Source: CAZZCU01 sp964652825
Lineage (GTDB): Bacteria; Bdellovibrionota_B; Oligoflexia; Oligoflexales; CAZZCU01
Length of the DNA stretch: 64,000 nucleotides
Direction: 5' to 3'
Assembly (NCBI GenBank): GCA_964652825.1
Contig: CAZZCU010000006.1
Location: forward strand, 1-64,000
Both the position numbers and the translations under genes were made by a program. Of this stretch, positions 26,222-36,302 are shown in pieces (within the stretch, counting starts at the first letter, position 1; every line of letters starts with the position of its first letter). Below the pieces are notes generated by a model that worked only from the letters and a program-made list of their open reading frames with translations, had not been told where the DNA came from and searched no databases.

Positions 26222-26569
26222 ATGGCAAAAAAACGAGAGTTCCCAAAGATACAGACGGATTTTGGGCAACGGACTAGAGTTTTGCGCGAAGCGCAGGGCC
26301 TTACGCGAGATGAGTTGGGGGAGTTGGCGGATTTATCTCCCCAAAACATTGCAAAAATAGAAAATGGTGAGCGATTTGTGACTGCGGAGTCGTTGGGTCG
26401 TCTGTCGGTCGCGCTTGGCGTAGAGCCAAGCTATTTTTTTGATGGCAGTCCAGGAGTTCATCAGAAATCCCCAATTAGACGAAAAATCGACCTCCTCTTG
26501 CAAAATCGAAGCGAAAACCATTTGAAGCTAATTCTGGATGTATCAGCAAGGATTTTAAAAGAGATATAA
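26222..26569 (+). CDS. XRE-family helix-turn-helix regulator
   Basis: 115 residues. An HTH domain (about 13-68) with RVLREAQGLTRDELGELADL, SPQNIAKIENGER and LGRLSVALGVEPSYFF fits the Cro/CI type closely. The C-terminal 40 residues are helical and probably dimerise. No linked toxin or protease was found beside it. Palindromes upstream suggest it binds its own control region. It follows brnTA and a lipoprotein gene and precedes ribD, so it may mark the right edge of an accessory islet. Confidence 0.88.
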   Translation: MAKKREFPKIQTDFGQRTRVLREAQGLTRDELGELADLSPQNIAKIENGERFVTAESLGRLSVALGVEPSYFFDGSPGVHQKSPIRRKIDLLLQNRSENHLKLILDVSARILKEI

Positions 26570-26642
26570 ACTGCTTCCCCTGATTGTGCTAGACGGGGGT
26601 AGTGACCACTCTGTTGTAATCATTACTTCTAAGAAGAGATGG

Positions 26643-27851
26643 ATGAAAATCATCAGCACACCTTTAGATGAATTAATTGCAACTGGCTCACAGCCGGAGA
26701 TCGGCGCAGCACTTAGCGAGCGCCAGGCGATGGAGCTGGCGTATTTGAGCGCCTGGCAAGGTCTTGGTCAGGTATCTCCGAATCCATTGGTGGGGGCGGT
26801 GGCTGTTGATGCGGCGGGTAAGTTTCTCGCGGCTGGCGCGCATCGTCGTTATGGCGGTGAGCACGCGGAAGTGGATTTGTTACAACGTCTCGGTGCTGGT
26901 GGGTTGGAAGATCGTGTTCAGGGTGGGACGATTTTTGTCACTCTGGAGCCGTGCGCGCATTTTGGCAAAACACCGCCTTGCGCCGAGGCTTTAGCGCGTT
27001 TGCCTTGGGCACGCGTGGTTTTTGCAACGCGCGATCCGAATCCATCGGTGAACGGTCTGGGTGAGCAATGTTTGCGACAGGCTGGTATCCAGGTCGAGGA
27101 GAATGCGGAGTTTGCGGATATATGCCGGCAGTTGAATGCGCCGTTTCTGATTAATCAGCGAGCACGGCGACCGTTTGTCGCACTCAAATTGGCAACGACG
27201 CTGAATGGTGCCATCGCGCGTCATCATAGCCAACGGCTTTGGATCACCGGCGAACGCGCGCGCAATTACGGGCATTTTTTGCGAGGTTGGTACGATGCCA
27301 TTCTTGTGGGTTCGCAAACTGTACTCCTGGATAATCCCGAGCTTTCTTGTCGTCATCCGCAATTGACGTTGCGTCATCCGAAGCGCATTGTTCTTGATCC
27401 TTTGCTGGAAATAGCCAGCAGAGAGCCGGAGGAAATCGCACTCTTCAAGTCTGCGTCGCACGATGTTTACATCGTCATTGGCGCTCAGCAGGAGTGGGGC
27501 AAGCAGGCGCTGAGTTTTCTCGCGCGTATCCGCGAACTCGGGGTCACGGTGTTGGAAGTACCGCTGCGAGGCAATCTGCAATTTGATTTAACGGCATTTT
27601 TACAAGTTTGTTTCGCGGCGAATATTGCCAGTATTCTGGTGGAGGGCGGAGCGAAAACCGCGCGTTCTTTTGTCGAAGCCAATTTGATTGATCACTTTCA
27701 TTTGTTTCAGGCACCGGTGATGTGGGGTGGCGATGATATCGTCTGGTGGGGTGTTCCTTTAAGTGACACGGTTAGTGCCGCAAAAATTCTTTATACACAA
27801 TTGACGCCGCTGAAAGACGATTGGCTTATCGACGCCGCGGTTATAAGCTGA
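26643..27851 (+). CDS. ribD: Riboflavin biosynthesis protein RibD (deaminase/reductase)
   Basis: 402 residues. The N-terminal deaminase (~20-165) has the zinc site HAEV and PCAHFGKTPPC; the C-terminal reductase (~165-400) has LATTLNGAIA, TGERARNYGHFLRGWYDAILVG and ILVEGGAKTARSF. It carries out two successive steps from the GTP cyclohydrolase II product to the ribityl-pyrimidine precursor of riboflavin. ATG 26643 is preceded by AGAGATGG; a longer frame opening upstream at 26586 has no RBS. Other rib genes and an FMN riboswitch were not seen here, so it stands apart from a riboflavin operon. Confidence 0.95.
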   Translation: MKIISTPLDELIATGSQPEIGAALSERQAMELAYLSAWQGLGQVSPNPLVGAVAVDAAGKFLAAGAHRRYGGEHAEVDLLQRLGAGGLEDRVQGGTIFVTLEPCAHFGKTPPCAEALARLPWARVVFATRDPNPSVNGLGEQCLRQAGIQVEENAEFADICRQLNAPFLINQRARRPFVALKLATTLNGAIARHHSQRLWITGERARNYGHFLRGWYDAILVGSQTVLLDNPELSCRHPQLTLRHPKRIVLDPLLEIASREPEEIALFKSASHDVYIVIGAQQEWGKQALSFLARIRELGVTVLEVPLRGNLQFDLTAFLQVCFAANIASILVEGGAKTARSFVEANLIDHFHLFQAPVMWGGDDIVWWGVPLSDTVSAAKILYTQLTPLKDDWLIDAAVIS

Positions 27852-27888
27852 GTAAGTCGAAGACGTCGATCAACATAGGATCAGTCGA

Positions 27889-28821
27889 GTGCATCATCAC
27901 CATCATCATCATTCTCATGCCCATACTAATACTCATGCCCATGCTAGTAAGGGTAGTTCGCTTCGTAATATTAAAATCGCTTTCCTGACCAACTTTACCT
28001 TTTCCGTGGTGGAAGTGGTCGGTGGTTATCTGACCGGCAGTGTCGCGATTATGACCGATGCCGTGCATGATCTTGGTGATAGTGTTTCTTTGGGGCTTGC
28101 TTATGTTTTCGAGCGGGCGGCAAATCGCGGCGCGGATGTTCGCTTTTCCTATGGTTATCGTCGTTTATCTTTGTTGTCGGCGTTTATCACGGCGTCGGTT
28201 TTGATCATTGGTTCTAGCTTGGTTCTCACCGAGGCGATTCCACGCTTGCTTTCACCCAGCCAGCCGCATACCGGCGGTATGCTGGGGTTGGCGGTGCTGG
28301 GGGTTGTCGTTAACGGCTTCGCGGCGTGGCGAGTCAGCTCCGGCGCCACTCTGAACGAAAAAGTTATATCGTGGCATCTGCTCGAAGATGTTCTGGGTTG
28401 GGTGGCGGTTTTGCTCGGTGCTTTGATTATGACATTTTTCGACGTGCCGATTCTTGATCCTATCCTGTCCATTGTTTTTAGTTTGTTTATCGCGCGCGGT
28501 GTGTTCCGGACTTTGCGACAGGCGCTCAGGTTGTTCATGCAGGCCGTGCCTGAGTCACTGGACTTTGCCCGGCTTAAGACGGATATGCGGGCAGTCGAAG
28601 GAATACAAGATATTCACGATTTACATATCTGGTCATTGGATGGCGATGCGCATGTACTAACCATGCACGCTATTATTGCGGAAACAGTTAACGCCGCTCA
28701 TGCCAAGAAAATAAAACAAGAATTGCGTGAGCGATTGAAAGCCTATGGTAATTTTCACGTTACCATTGAACTGGAAGTTGATCCTGAGCACTGCTCAGAA
28801 CCGCATTGTGTTACGCCATAA
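27889..28821 (+). CDS. Cation diffusion facilitator with His-rich N-terminus
   Basis: 310 residues, six membrane segments, cytoplasmic C-terminal domain (~225-300). The CDF signature is clear: the metal site HDLGDS in TM2, GYRRLSLLSA and the C-terminal HDLHIWSLDGDAHVLTMHA. It exports Zn2+ or a similar divalent ion in exchange for protons. The start is GTG 27889 behind AGGA; the protein then begins with seven consecutive histidines followed by alternating His residues, a natural metal-binding tail also seen in other CDF proteins. It ends one base before the convergent hydrolase gene. Confidence 0.93.
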   Translation: MHHHHHHHSHAHTNTHAHASKGSSLRNIKIAFLTNFTFSVVEVVGGYLTGSVAIMTDAVHDLGDSVSLGLAYVFERAANRGADVRFSYGYRRLSLLSAFITASVLIIGSSLVLTEAIPRLLSPSQPHTGGMLGLAVLGVVVNGFAAWRVSSGATLNEKVISWHLLEDVLGWVAVLLGALIMTFFDVPILDPILSIVFSLFIARGVFRTLRQALRLFMQAVPESLDFARLKTDMRAVEGIQDIHDLHIWSLDGDAHVLTMHAIIAETVNAAHAKKIKQELRERLKAYGNFHVTIELEVDPEHCSEPHCVTP

Positions 28822-29733
28822 TTACAAAAATCCGCGCAACCAGGCTTTGATCTTGGTCACGACGTTATTGCGGTAGTCATCAATTTCGGCCAGCAATTCG
28901 TGACGTGCTCCATGAATGATATCCAGACGTACATCGACACCGGAGGCGGCTGTTGCCGCGTGGACCCATTGAGTAATGGCTTCGGGGTCGACCACGCGTT
29001 CTTCGCTGCCGACCATGATCAGTGTCGGCACGGTGAATTTTTGCAAGAGCTTGGGAGAAAAAACAAAATCCGTGGCCTGCAAGGTGGCATTGATCCAGCC
29101 GAACGAAGCACTGCGTATTCGATAAGGCGAGTGTCGGATGCGATCAAACATTTCGATGGAATGGGTGAGTTTATTAACGGCAAAAGCACTTTTGTCATAA
29201 CGGCCGGCACCAGTCCGAATACCTTTGAATCCGAGCTGATACATGACTTTGACGAATGGTCTGAGAACTTTCGAGGGTAGTTGCTCACTGTACAGCCCAA
29301 GCAGCGGCGAGCACAGCACTAGTTTCTGCGGCTGCAGATCGTGCATTAAGCAAGCATACAGCGCGATCATGCCGCCCATCGAGTGACAGATGATAGCGTA
29401 AGGCTGATCTTTAACAACGTGGCGGATGATCGTCGCTGCGTCAGTCGCATACGTTGCATAGTTGTCGATGGAGCCGCGTTTGCCGCCCGAGTCACCCTGG
29501 CCGCGATGATCCCAGGTTAAAAAACCACAATCGGCAGGCAGCTTGAGAAGTTCCGGAAGAAAGTCGTATTTTTCGATCCACTCGCTGCGCCCGTTGGAGA
29601 ACACCAGCCAGCGTTTGATCGGTCGTGTCGGGCAATGATTGATGGCATAGCGTAGTGTGACGCTTCTGCGGCCGTCTAGCTGGAATTCATGCAGTTCCCA
29701 AGTCCGGGCTTTATGCGCTGAATCGTGCGGCAT
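28822..29733 (-). CDS. Alpha/beta-hydrolase, lysophospholipase/monoacylglycerol-lipase type
   Basis: 303 residues. WDHRGQGDSGG, the nucleophile elbow CHSMGG, the acid in GSEERVVDP and the histidine in HGARHELLAE make a full catalytic triad of the PldB/monoacylglycerol lipase group (cytosolic; no signal peptide). The start overlaps the end of the GDPD gene by 23 bp on the same strand. Deacylation by this enzyme would produce glycerophosphodiesters, the substrate of its neighbour, so the pair looks like a phospholipid turnover unit. Exact substrate unknown. Confidence 0.87.
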   Translation of the reverse strand: MPHDSAHKARTWELHEFQLDGRRSVTLRYAINHCPTRPIKRWLVFSNGRSEWIEKYDFLPELLKLPADCGFLTWDHRGQGDSGGKRGSIDNYATYATDAATIIRHVVKDQPYAIICHSMGGMIALYACLMHDLQPQKLVLCSPLLGLYSEQLPSKVLRPFVKVMYQLGFKGIRTGAGRYDKSAFAVNKLTHSIEMFDRIRHSPYRIRSASFGWINATLQATDFVFSPKLLQKFTVPTLIMVGSEERVVDPEAITQWVHAATAASGVDVRLDIIHGARHELLAEIDDYRNNVVTKIKAWLRGFL

Positions 29734-30466
29734 CTTCGTTTACCTTATTCAACCAGGCTTTTAATTCGCGCGGGTAGTTAGTGCAGAGACCATCGACTCC
29801 TAGCGTCTGTAAATGCGCCCACATACCCTCGCGATCATCATCTTCACCTCGGAATGACGCGTAAGGAAATACCTTCCAACCGCGATTGCGTGCCTGGTCC
29901 ATGAACTCAGCGGTTACGTAGTCCGTCCACGGATGAATAATTGAGGCGCCGACTCGTTGCATGAAAATCAATGGCGAGTAATGAGAAAAGTTTGGCCAGA
30001 CAAAAACATCGCCCCATAAACAAGCAAGCGACAACTCAGGATGGCTTTGTGCCAGATACTCCAGCGGCGTTGAGTAAAATGAGGAGACGATAGCTTTGCT
30101 GTGCAAAGGATTATTTTGTAGCAGCCGTGCGACTTCGGCGGCATCTTGTGGTGTGTTGCCTTTGAGTTCGATGTTCAGTTCAATTTCCGGCAATAGCTTG
30201 GTAATGACTTCGTCAAGAAACGGAATAGCTTCGCCATTTAGCAATTTGATTTTCTCGAGTTCTGCTCGCGTTAAATCGCTGACACGAGCCGGATGACCAC
30301 AGGTGCGCATGAGATCAGCATCATGCATGATCACCATCTGTCCGTCTTTGCTGAGTTGCGTATCAAGTTCAATGCGTGCGCTGCCGCATTCGATGGCTTT
30401 GGCGAAAGCTGACCAGCTATTCTCCAGGGCTTCGCGGTTAGCGCCCCGATGTGCGATGACGAGCAT
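29711..30466 (-). CDS. Glycerophosphodiester phosphodiesterase
   Basis: 251 residues, TIM-barrel GDPD family. AHRGANREALENSWSAF at the N-terminus and ELDTQLSKDGQMVIMHD carry the catalytic and metal-binding residues (HR, E/D, HD), and LNIELKG the further glutamate. It cleaves deacylated phospholipids to glycerol-3-phosphate and an alcohol. No signal peptide, so it resembles cytosolic UgpQ. First gene of a two-gene unit with the lysophospholipase-like hydrolase. Confidence 0.93.
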   Translation of the reverse strand: MLVIAHRGANREALENSWSAFAKAIECGSARIELDTQLSKDGQMVIMHDADLMRTCGHPARVSDLTRAELEKIKLLNGEAIPFLDEVITKLLPEIELNIELKGNTPQDAAEVARLLQNNPLHSKAIVSSFYSTPLEYLAQSHPELSLACLWGDVFVWPNFSHYSPLIFMQRVGASIIHPWTDYVTAEFMDQARNRGWKVFPYASFRGEDDDREGMWAHLQTLGVDGLCTNYPRELKAWLNKVNEDAARFSA

Positions 30467-30575
30467 GGATTTGAATTCCCGTGAGAAGACTGTAAAAGCG
30501 CAAACAAAATCAAAAGTTATGGCGAAAGTTTACAATGATTTTCGATTGCAGGCAGCAACCTTTTTGCCGGGTCCA

Positions 30576-30604
30576 TTGTCCCTTACGGAGGCAACCATTA
30601 GAAT
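30576..30604 (+). promoter_or_regulatory. Promoter of the 30659 barrel protein gene
   Basis: TTGTCC (30576-30581), a 17-nt spacer and TAGAAT (30599-30604) give a good sigma70-type match about 55 nt before ATG 30659. Confidence 0.6.
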
Positions 30605-30658
30605 AAAGGGAGTCTTTCCTTGTTAGTTTAGCACGTCATTTTTTCGCGGGAGGTTCCT

Positions 30659-31357
30659 ATGCGCGTCTCTTATATGTTCAGGGTTTTGGCTTTGGGGATA
30701 ACATTGCCGTCAGCCATTATCGCGAACTCGGCAACGGCAGCTGAAATGTATCGGACGATGGCCTTTTCGCTGACACCGATCACAATGGCGCGTGAAGGTG
30801 TGGTGCGCGCCGAATTTAATCTCGGGACGCGTGCCTCGCTGGCGCTGGAAGGCATTGCCATTGGCGAGGGTGAAGACTTGTTCGATGATGAAATCAAGGA
30901 ATCTAACGGCGATTCGCTGATCACCCGTGGTGGTGAGTTGGCGTTGTTTGTTGCGCGTTACAGTAACTCCGCGTCGATGTCTGGTTTTTACTGGGCGATG
31001 GGAGCTGGCTATCGGCAGTTAAAAGCCAATTGGAAGCGCTCGCCCGGCGCTAATTACAGCCTGCAAGGCGATGCCTACACCATCGTCGCTCCAGATGAAG
31101 CTGGCAAGTTAAACAGCCAGATGACCGCCAACGGCGTTACCGGTCACGTACGTGCTGGGTATCGCTATCTGGGCGAGTCCGTACCGCTGTCGATCGGTGC
31201 TTACCTCGGCCTGCGTCATTTTCAGAGCAAGTTTATTGATGCCAAAGACAGCGATAATTATGTGGCTGCTCCCTCCACGAACGAGGAGCGCGACATGCTG
31301 AGGAATCGTTACATGACCAAGCTAGAGCCTGGGATCGAGGTTGGGTTCGCGTTCTAA
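30659..31357 (+). CDS. Outer-membrane beta-barrel protein
   Basis: 232 residues from ATG 30659 behind GGGAGG. The signal peptide ends near ATAAE. The mature part alternates strands such as SGFYWAMGAGYRQLKANW and GVTGHVRAGYRYLG and ends in VGFAF, the terminal aromatic expected for barrel assembly. An 8-10-strand barrel is likely; no function recognised. Its 3' end overlaps the convergent flippase-like gene by 36 bp, so the two messages are complementary there. Confidence 0.78.
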   Translation: MRVSYMFRVLALGITLPSAIIANSATAAEMYRTMAFSLTPITMAREGVVRAEFNLGTRASLALEGIAIGEGEDLFDDEIKESNGDSLITRGGELALFVARYSNSASMSGFYWAMGAGYRQLKANWKRSPGANYSLQGDAYTIVAPDEAGKLNSQMTANGVTGHVRAGYRYLGESVPLSIGAYLGLRHFQSKFIDAKDSDNYVAAPSTNEERDMLRNRYMTKLEPGIEVGFAF

Positions 31358-32341
31358 GTTATCCGCGGTATTTTGCTTGGTGTTGTTCGTCAAAAATAAA
31401 TAAGGAATGGCACCAAGCAAATTCAATGACATCGATCCAAGAAAAAACACGTTAAAAACATTCGCCCCACCTGTCAGACCAATCATATTAAATAAATTCT
31501 CAAAAGCTGCGTGACCGACGCCCAGACCGCCGGGAGCAAGAGGTAGCGCTGTCATCAGTGCGCCCACCGGATAAATAGAGGCAAAGGCCCCCAGGTCAAC
31601 TTCCTGACCGGTACAAATGATGGTCAGGTAGAGAAAATAAATTAGACTCAGACTCTGCACGACTACGGAAATTCCCAACGCTCCGACCAGCGCTCCTGGA
31701 TGGTGGCGGTAGCTGCGAAATGCGCGATAGACTTTTGCCAGTAGTCGTCGTCCAGGCAGGCCGTGCCAGTGCAGGATTTTCAGAATAGGATCATTTTTAT
31801 CCGCAAGCGGCATCAGGCCGATGGTATAGACGGCGATGGTTAGCGCCAGCATGGCGATGACCAGCAGCAGTATCGGACGCAGAGAGGCATTGTCCCAAAA
31901 CTTCTGGAAGCTTATTAGCACACCAAGTCCGCCAACCACGAATAAACCCATCAGGCCGACCACGCGGTCCAGAATAATCGTCATCATGGCGGGAGTTTTG
32001 CGGCTATGTTGATCGCGAATAACATAGGCGCCCTTGATGATGTCGCCCCCAACGGCGCCGGGCATGACGGTATTAAAGAATAGTCCGATTAAATGCAGGC
32101 GCAACGTTCGTGGATACTCAACAGGCAGATTTTGGCCGCGCAGCAGAATGAACCAACGAATGCTGCACAAAAGTACGCTTAGACAAGTCCAATGCAGAAA
32201 AATGGCGATCAATACTTGTGGCTTCTCGACGATAACGCGGAGTTCTTTGAAGTCCAGACGTCCGGAATCCACCATCCAGATCACCAGCCCGGCTGCGATG
32301 CCGAACTTAAGAAGGGTCCAGATTAGGTTTGTGGGTTTCAT
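31322..32341 (-). CDS. Lysylphosphatidylglycerol synthase TM-region/AglD-like membrane protein
   Basis: 339 residues, about 8 membrane segments. FFNTVMPGAVGGDIIKGAYVIR near residue 90-115 and ALPLAPGGLGVGHAAFENLF near 265-285 are the hallmarks of the LPG_synthase_TM (UPF0104) family. Members are membrane parts of lipid-modifying enzymes or proposed lipid/glycolipid flippases; this one lacks the soluble aminoacyl-transfer domain. It diverges from two glycosyltransferase genes, so a role in moving a glycolipid is plausible but inferred. The SD is weak. Confidence 0.85.
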   Translation of the reverse strand: MKPTNLIWTLLKFGIAAGLVIWMVDSGRLDFKELRVIVEKPQVLIAIFLHWTCLSVLLCSIRWFILLRGQNLPVEYPRTLRLHLIGLFFNTVMPGAVGGDIIKGAYVIRDQHSRKTPAMMTIILDRVVGLMGLFVVGGLGVLISFQKFWDNASLRPILLLVIAMLALTIAVYTIGLMPLADKNDPILKILHWHGLPGRRLLAKVYRAFRSYRHHPGALVGALGISVVVQSLSLIYFLYLTIICTGQEVDLGAFASIYPVGALMTALPLAPGGLGVGHAAFENLFNMIGLTGGANVFNVFFLGSMSLNLLGAIPYLFLTNNTKQNTADNLEREPNLDPRL

Positions 32342-32449
32342 CAGCGGGAGCGTCCTCGCAATGTTAAGTCTTGCAATTTACCTTGAAATAAGAGGACATG
32401 TTACTAAAAAGAGGGTTGAATACCGACCTCGTTTTGCAGGGACTGCCTT

Positions 32450-33580
32450 TTGAAGATAGTTATTGATGCACGTATGATTAAACCCGGCAGCATGCACGGC
32501 ATTGCGCGGTATGTTTATCATTTGCTCTGCGAATTGATTGAGATGGGGGACAAACACCAGTTTTATATCCTGGTGAATCCCGGCAGTCCGTTGGAGGCCA
32601 TCGAGTGGCCTGCGCACATGCAGCTGGTGTTGATGCGGGCGGATTGGATCAGCTTTCGCGAACAATGGGAAATTCCCAAGGTGCTGCGTCGCCTGCAGGC
32701 GGATTTATTTCATACACCATCGTTCGTGGCGCCGTTGGTGACGCCATGTCGTGTGGTGATGACGATTCACGATCTAATCCACTTGGTCTTGCCGCAGTTT
32801 TATACGCCGTTTCACCAGGTGTACTATCAGTTTTTCGTGCGCAACTGTATTCGTCGTTCGGAATTCATTTTGACGGTCAGTCAGTTCAGTAAGGAAGAGA
32901 TTGTTCGTAATCTGAATTTGCCGGCGGAAAAAGTCTTTGTAACTTATAACGGCGTTTCCGCTAATTATATGCCGATTCAGGATCAAGAGCGCCTGGCGTA
33001 TGTTCGTGATTTGTACGAATTGCCAGAGAAGTTTATTTTTTGCTTGTCGAACAATAAGCCGCACAAAAATGTGCAGCAGTTGGTGCGGGCGTTTTGTTAC
33101 TCTGAAGTCGAGATTCCGTTGGTCCTGGCTTGTCCGGTCGATCGTAGTCTCATCGCCATCGCCGAGAATTACGGCAAGAAACATTTGATTTACTTCACCA
33201 AGTTTATCGCCGAAGAACATTTGCCCTGTGTTTATTCCATGACACATCTGTTTGTTTATCCATCAACCTATGAAGGCTTTGGGCTGCCGCCTTTAGAGGC
33301 GTTGTCATGTGGCGCGCCTGTAGTTGTTGCTCGCTCTTCGAGTTTGCCGGAGGTGGTGGGTGAGCATGCGATCTTTGCTGATCCGCATGACTTCAAAGCT
33401 ATTGCCAAGGCGCTGGAGCAAGGAGTTAATGATTCGGCGCTGCGCGATAAGTTGCGAGTTTGCGGCATTGCCCATGCGAAGCGCTTCTCCTGGCGGCAGA
33501 TGACGCAGCAGACGCTGGAGATTTATGAGCGTTGTCAGCCTGTGCTGGCGTCGCGGGCTTTGGCATCGGAGAGCGTATGA
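32450..33580 (+). CDS. Glycosyltransferase family 4
   Basis: 376 residues, GT-B fold. The N-terminal acceptor half has GIARYVYHLLCEL and TIHDLIHLVLP; the C-terminal donor half has LSNNKPHKNVQQLVRAF and the E-x7-E motif in YPSTYEGFGLPPLEAL. It transfers a sugar from an activated donor, probably to a lipid-linked or surface glycan. The start is TTG 32450 with AGGGA upstream, giving the expected MKIVIDARMI. Its stop overlaps the next glycosyltransferase start (ATGA). The pair are about 40 percent alike by eye and probably add successive sugars. Confidence 0.92.
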   Translation: MKIVIDARMIKPGSMHGIARYVYHLLCELIEMGDKHQFYILVNPGSPLEAIEWPAHMQLVLMRADWISFREQWEIPKVLRRLQADLFHTPSFVAPLVTPCRVVMTIHDLIHLVLPQFYTPFHQVYYQFFVRNCIRRSEFILTVSQFSKEEIVRNLNLPAEKVFVTYNGVSANYMPIQDQERLAYVRDLYELPEKFIFCLSNNKPHKNVQQLVRAFCYSEVEIPLVLACPVDRSLIAIAENYGKKHLIYFTKFIAEEHLPCVYSMTHLFVYPSTYEGFGLPPLEALSCGAPVVVARSSSLPEVVGEHAIFADPHDFKAIAKALEQGVNDSALRDKLRVCGIAHAKRFSWRQMTQQTLEIYERCQPVLASRALASESV

Positions 33581-34797
33581 AGATTGGTATCAATGCCCGG
33601 TTTTTAGTGGCTAAGCGCACAGGTGTGCAGCGGGCGGCTTATAATTTGGTGCGTGCTCTGGTCGAGATTGATCGCGTCAATGACTATTATCTGTTCACCG
33701 GTCGCGATCAGGCAAATGATCCGAGTTGGAATTATCCAAATGTAAAAGTCATTGTTTCGGATTTGCGCGAAGGTGAGAGCATCCGCAACCATTTGTGGGA
33801 GCAGTTTACGCTGCCACGTTTGGCGAGGCAGTACAAAATTGACATCCTGCACTCGCCGGCGAATATGGCGCCGTTATTTTATCGCGGCAAGTCCGTCGTT
33901 CATATTCATGATTTATGTTTTGTGGTGAATCCGCAGTGGTACAGTTTTTCTTTTCATACGTTGTATAATTTTGTGATTCCGCGCCTGGCGAGGCGAGCGA
34001 GTCGGGTTATTACCAATAGTAATAATTCACGTAATGATCTCTTGCAATTTTGTGATGTCAAAGCCGAACAAGTGAGTCTGATTTATTGGGCGGTCGACGA
34101 TATTTTTATGCAGGAATCGCAAAAAAGCCTTGGTTCGGCGCCGCACGACGGTCCTACCGATGATTACATCTTGTATGTGGGTTCGTTGGAACCGCGCAAA
34201 AATATCCGCACGCTCATTGAGGCGTTTGAATTCATGCGTAACAATAATCCGGCGATGCGCACGAAGTTGGTGCTCATCGGCGGCGAAAGTCCGCTTTTTG
34301 GGGATGTGCGCTTGAACGTTAAACGTCACAAGCAGGAAATTATCTTCAAGGGTTTTGTGCGTGACGATATGTTGCGGGAGTATTATCGCCGCGCCAAGCT
34401 GGTGGTTTATCCGAGTTTGTACGAGGGCTTTGGTCTGCCGCCTCTGGAAGCAATGGCAAGTGGTACGCCGGTGGTGACGACTAATACGTCGTCGATTCCG
34501 GAAGTAGTTGGTGATGCCGCGTTGCTGGTCAGCCCGCTGGATGTCGAGCAGCTCGCGCGCACGATGCAGCGTGTGTTACAAGATGACAAGTTAAGTGCCG
34601 AGATGGTGGCCAGAGGCTATGAGCAGGTGCGTAAATTTAACTGGTATAGGGTCGCCCGCAACACGTTGAACGTGTATTACGAAGTACATCATGCGCATGT
34701 CCGTGACGGTGTGGCGCAGGCGCAGTTTCTACCGTTTGAGCAATGGCGGCGGCTCAAGCATCTCGAAGAATCTCATATTTCGGCGATAAGGCCTTAA
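33577..34797 (+). CDS. Glycosyltransferase family 4
   Basis: 406 residues from ATG 33577, which overlaps the preceding TGA by 4 bp and has GGAGAG 3 nt upstream. Same GT-B pattern as its neighbour: GVQRAAYNLVRAL, VHIHDLCFVVNP, VGSLEPRKNIRTLIEAF and YPSLYEGFGLPPLEAM with the E-x7-E donor motif. The C-terminal tail (~375-406) is extra. No signal peptide. The donor and acceptor sugars cannot be told from sequence alone. Cotranscription with the first glycosyltransferase is almost certain; asnS follows 25 bp later. Confidence 0.92.
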   Translation: MKIGINARFLVAKRTGVQRAAYNLVRALVEIDRVNDYYLFTGRDQANDPSWNYPNVKVIVSDLREGESIRNHLWEQFTLPRLARQYKIDILHSPANMAPLFYRGKSVVHIHDLCFVVNPQWYSFSFHTLYNFVIPRLARRASRVITNSNNSRNDLLQFCDVKAEQVSLIYWAVDDIFMQESQKSLGSAPHDGPTDDYILYVGSLEPRKNIRTLIEAFEFMRNNNPAMRTKLVLIGGESPLFGDVRLNVKRHKQEIIFKGFVRDDMLREYYRRAKLVVYPSLYEGFGLPPLEAMASGTPVVTTNTSSIPEVVGDAALLVSPLDVEQLARTMQRVLQDDKLSAEMVARGYEQVRKFNWYRVARNTLNVYYEVHHAHVRDGVAQAQFLPFEQWRRLKHLEESHISAIRP

Positions 34798-34822
34798 TCA
34801 CAACAGTAACGGGCAGTGTGAA

Positions 34823-36208
<1,386 letters not shown>

Positions 36209-36211
36209 GTA

Positions 36212-36240
36212 TTGACCAACGCTGGTTAGTTGCCTATATT
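36212..36240 (+). promoter_or_regulatory. Promoter of the rplM-rpsI operon
   Basis: TTGACC (36212-36217), a 17-nt spacer and TATATT (36235-36240), a near-consensus sigma70 promoter starting just after the asnS stop. Predicted start near 36247. Confidence 0.75.
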
Positions 36241-36255
36241 GGCGCTCCTCTATCA

Positions 36256-36281
36256 ATTCTCATTGGGTTGTTCCCGAGAAT
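36256..36281 (+). promoter_or_regulatory. Leader hairpin of rplM (candidate L13 autoregulation site)
   Basis: ATTCTC...GAGAAT with an inner GGG-TTGTT-CCC and a 3-nt bulge folds about 10 nt after the predicted transcription start and 20 nt before the rplM SD. L13 leaders that bind the protein are known in other bacteria; whether this one does is inference. Confidence 0.45.
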
Positions 36282-36302
36282 GTTGCGTATTCGGAGTATG
36301 TA

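Noticed and set aside
26991..27581. 196-codon minus-strand frame opposite ribD
   Set aside because: Antisense shadow of the RibD reductase domain; arginine- and glutamine-rich low-meaning translation.
27889..27945. Seven-histidine start looks like a cloning tag
   Set aside because: Histidine codons are mixed, it runs on into natural alternating His residues, and such tails are common in cation diffusion facilitators.
32034..32453. 139-codon plus-strand frame reaching into the glycosyltransferase gene
   Set aside because: Opposite the flippase-like gene, no RBS, translation without domain character.
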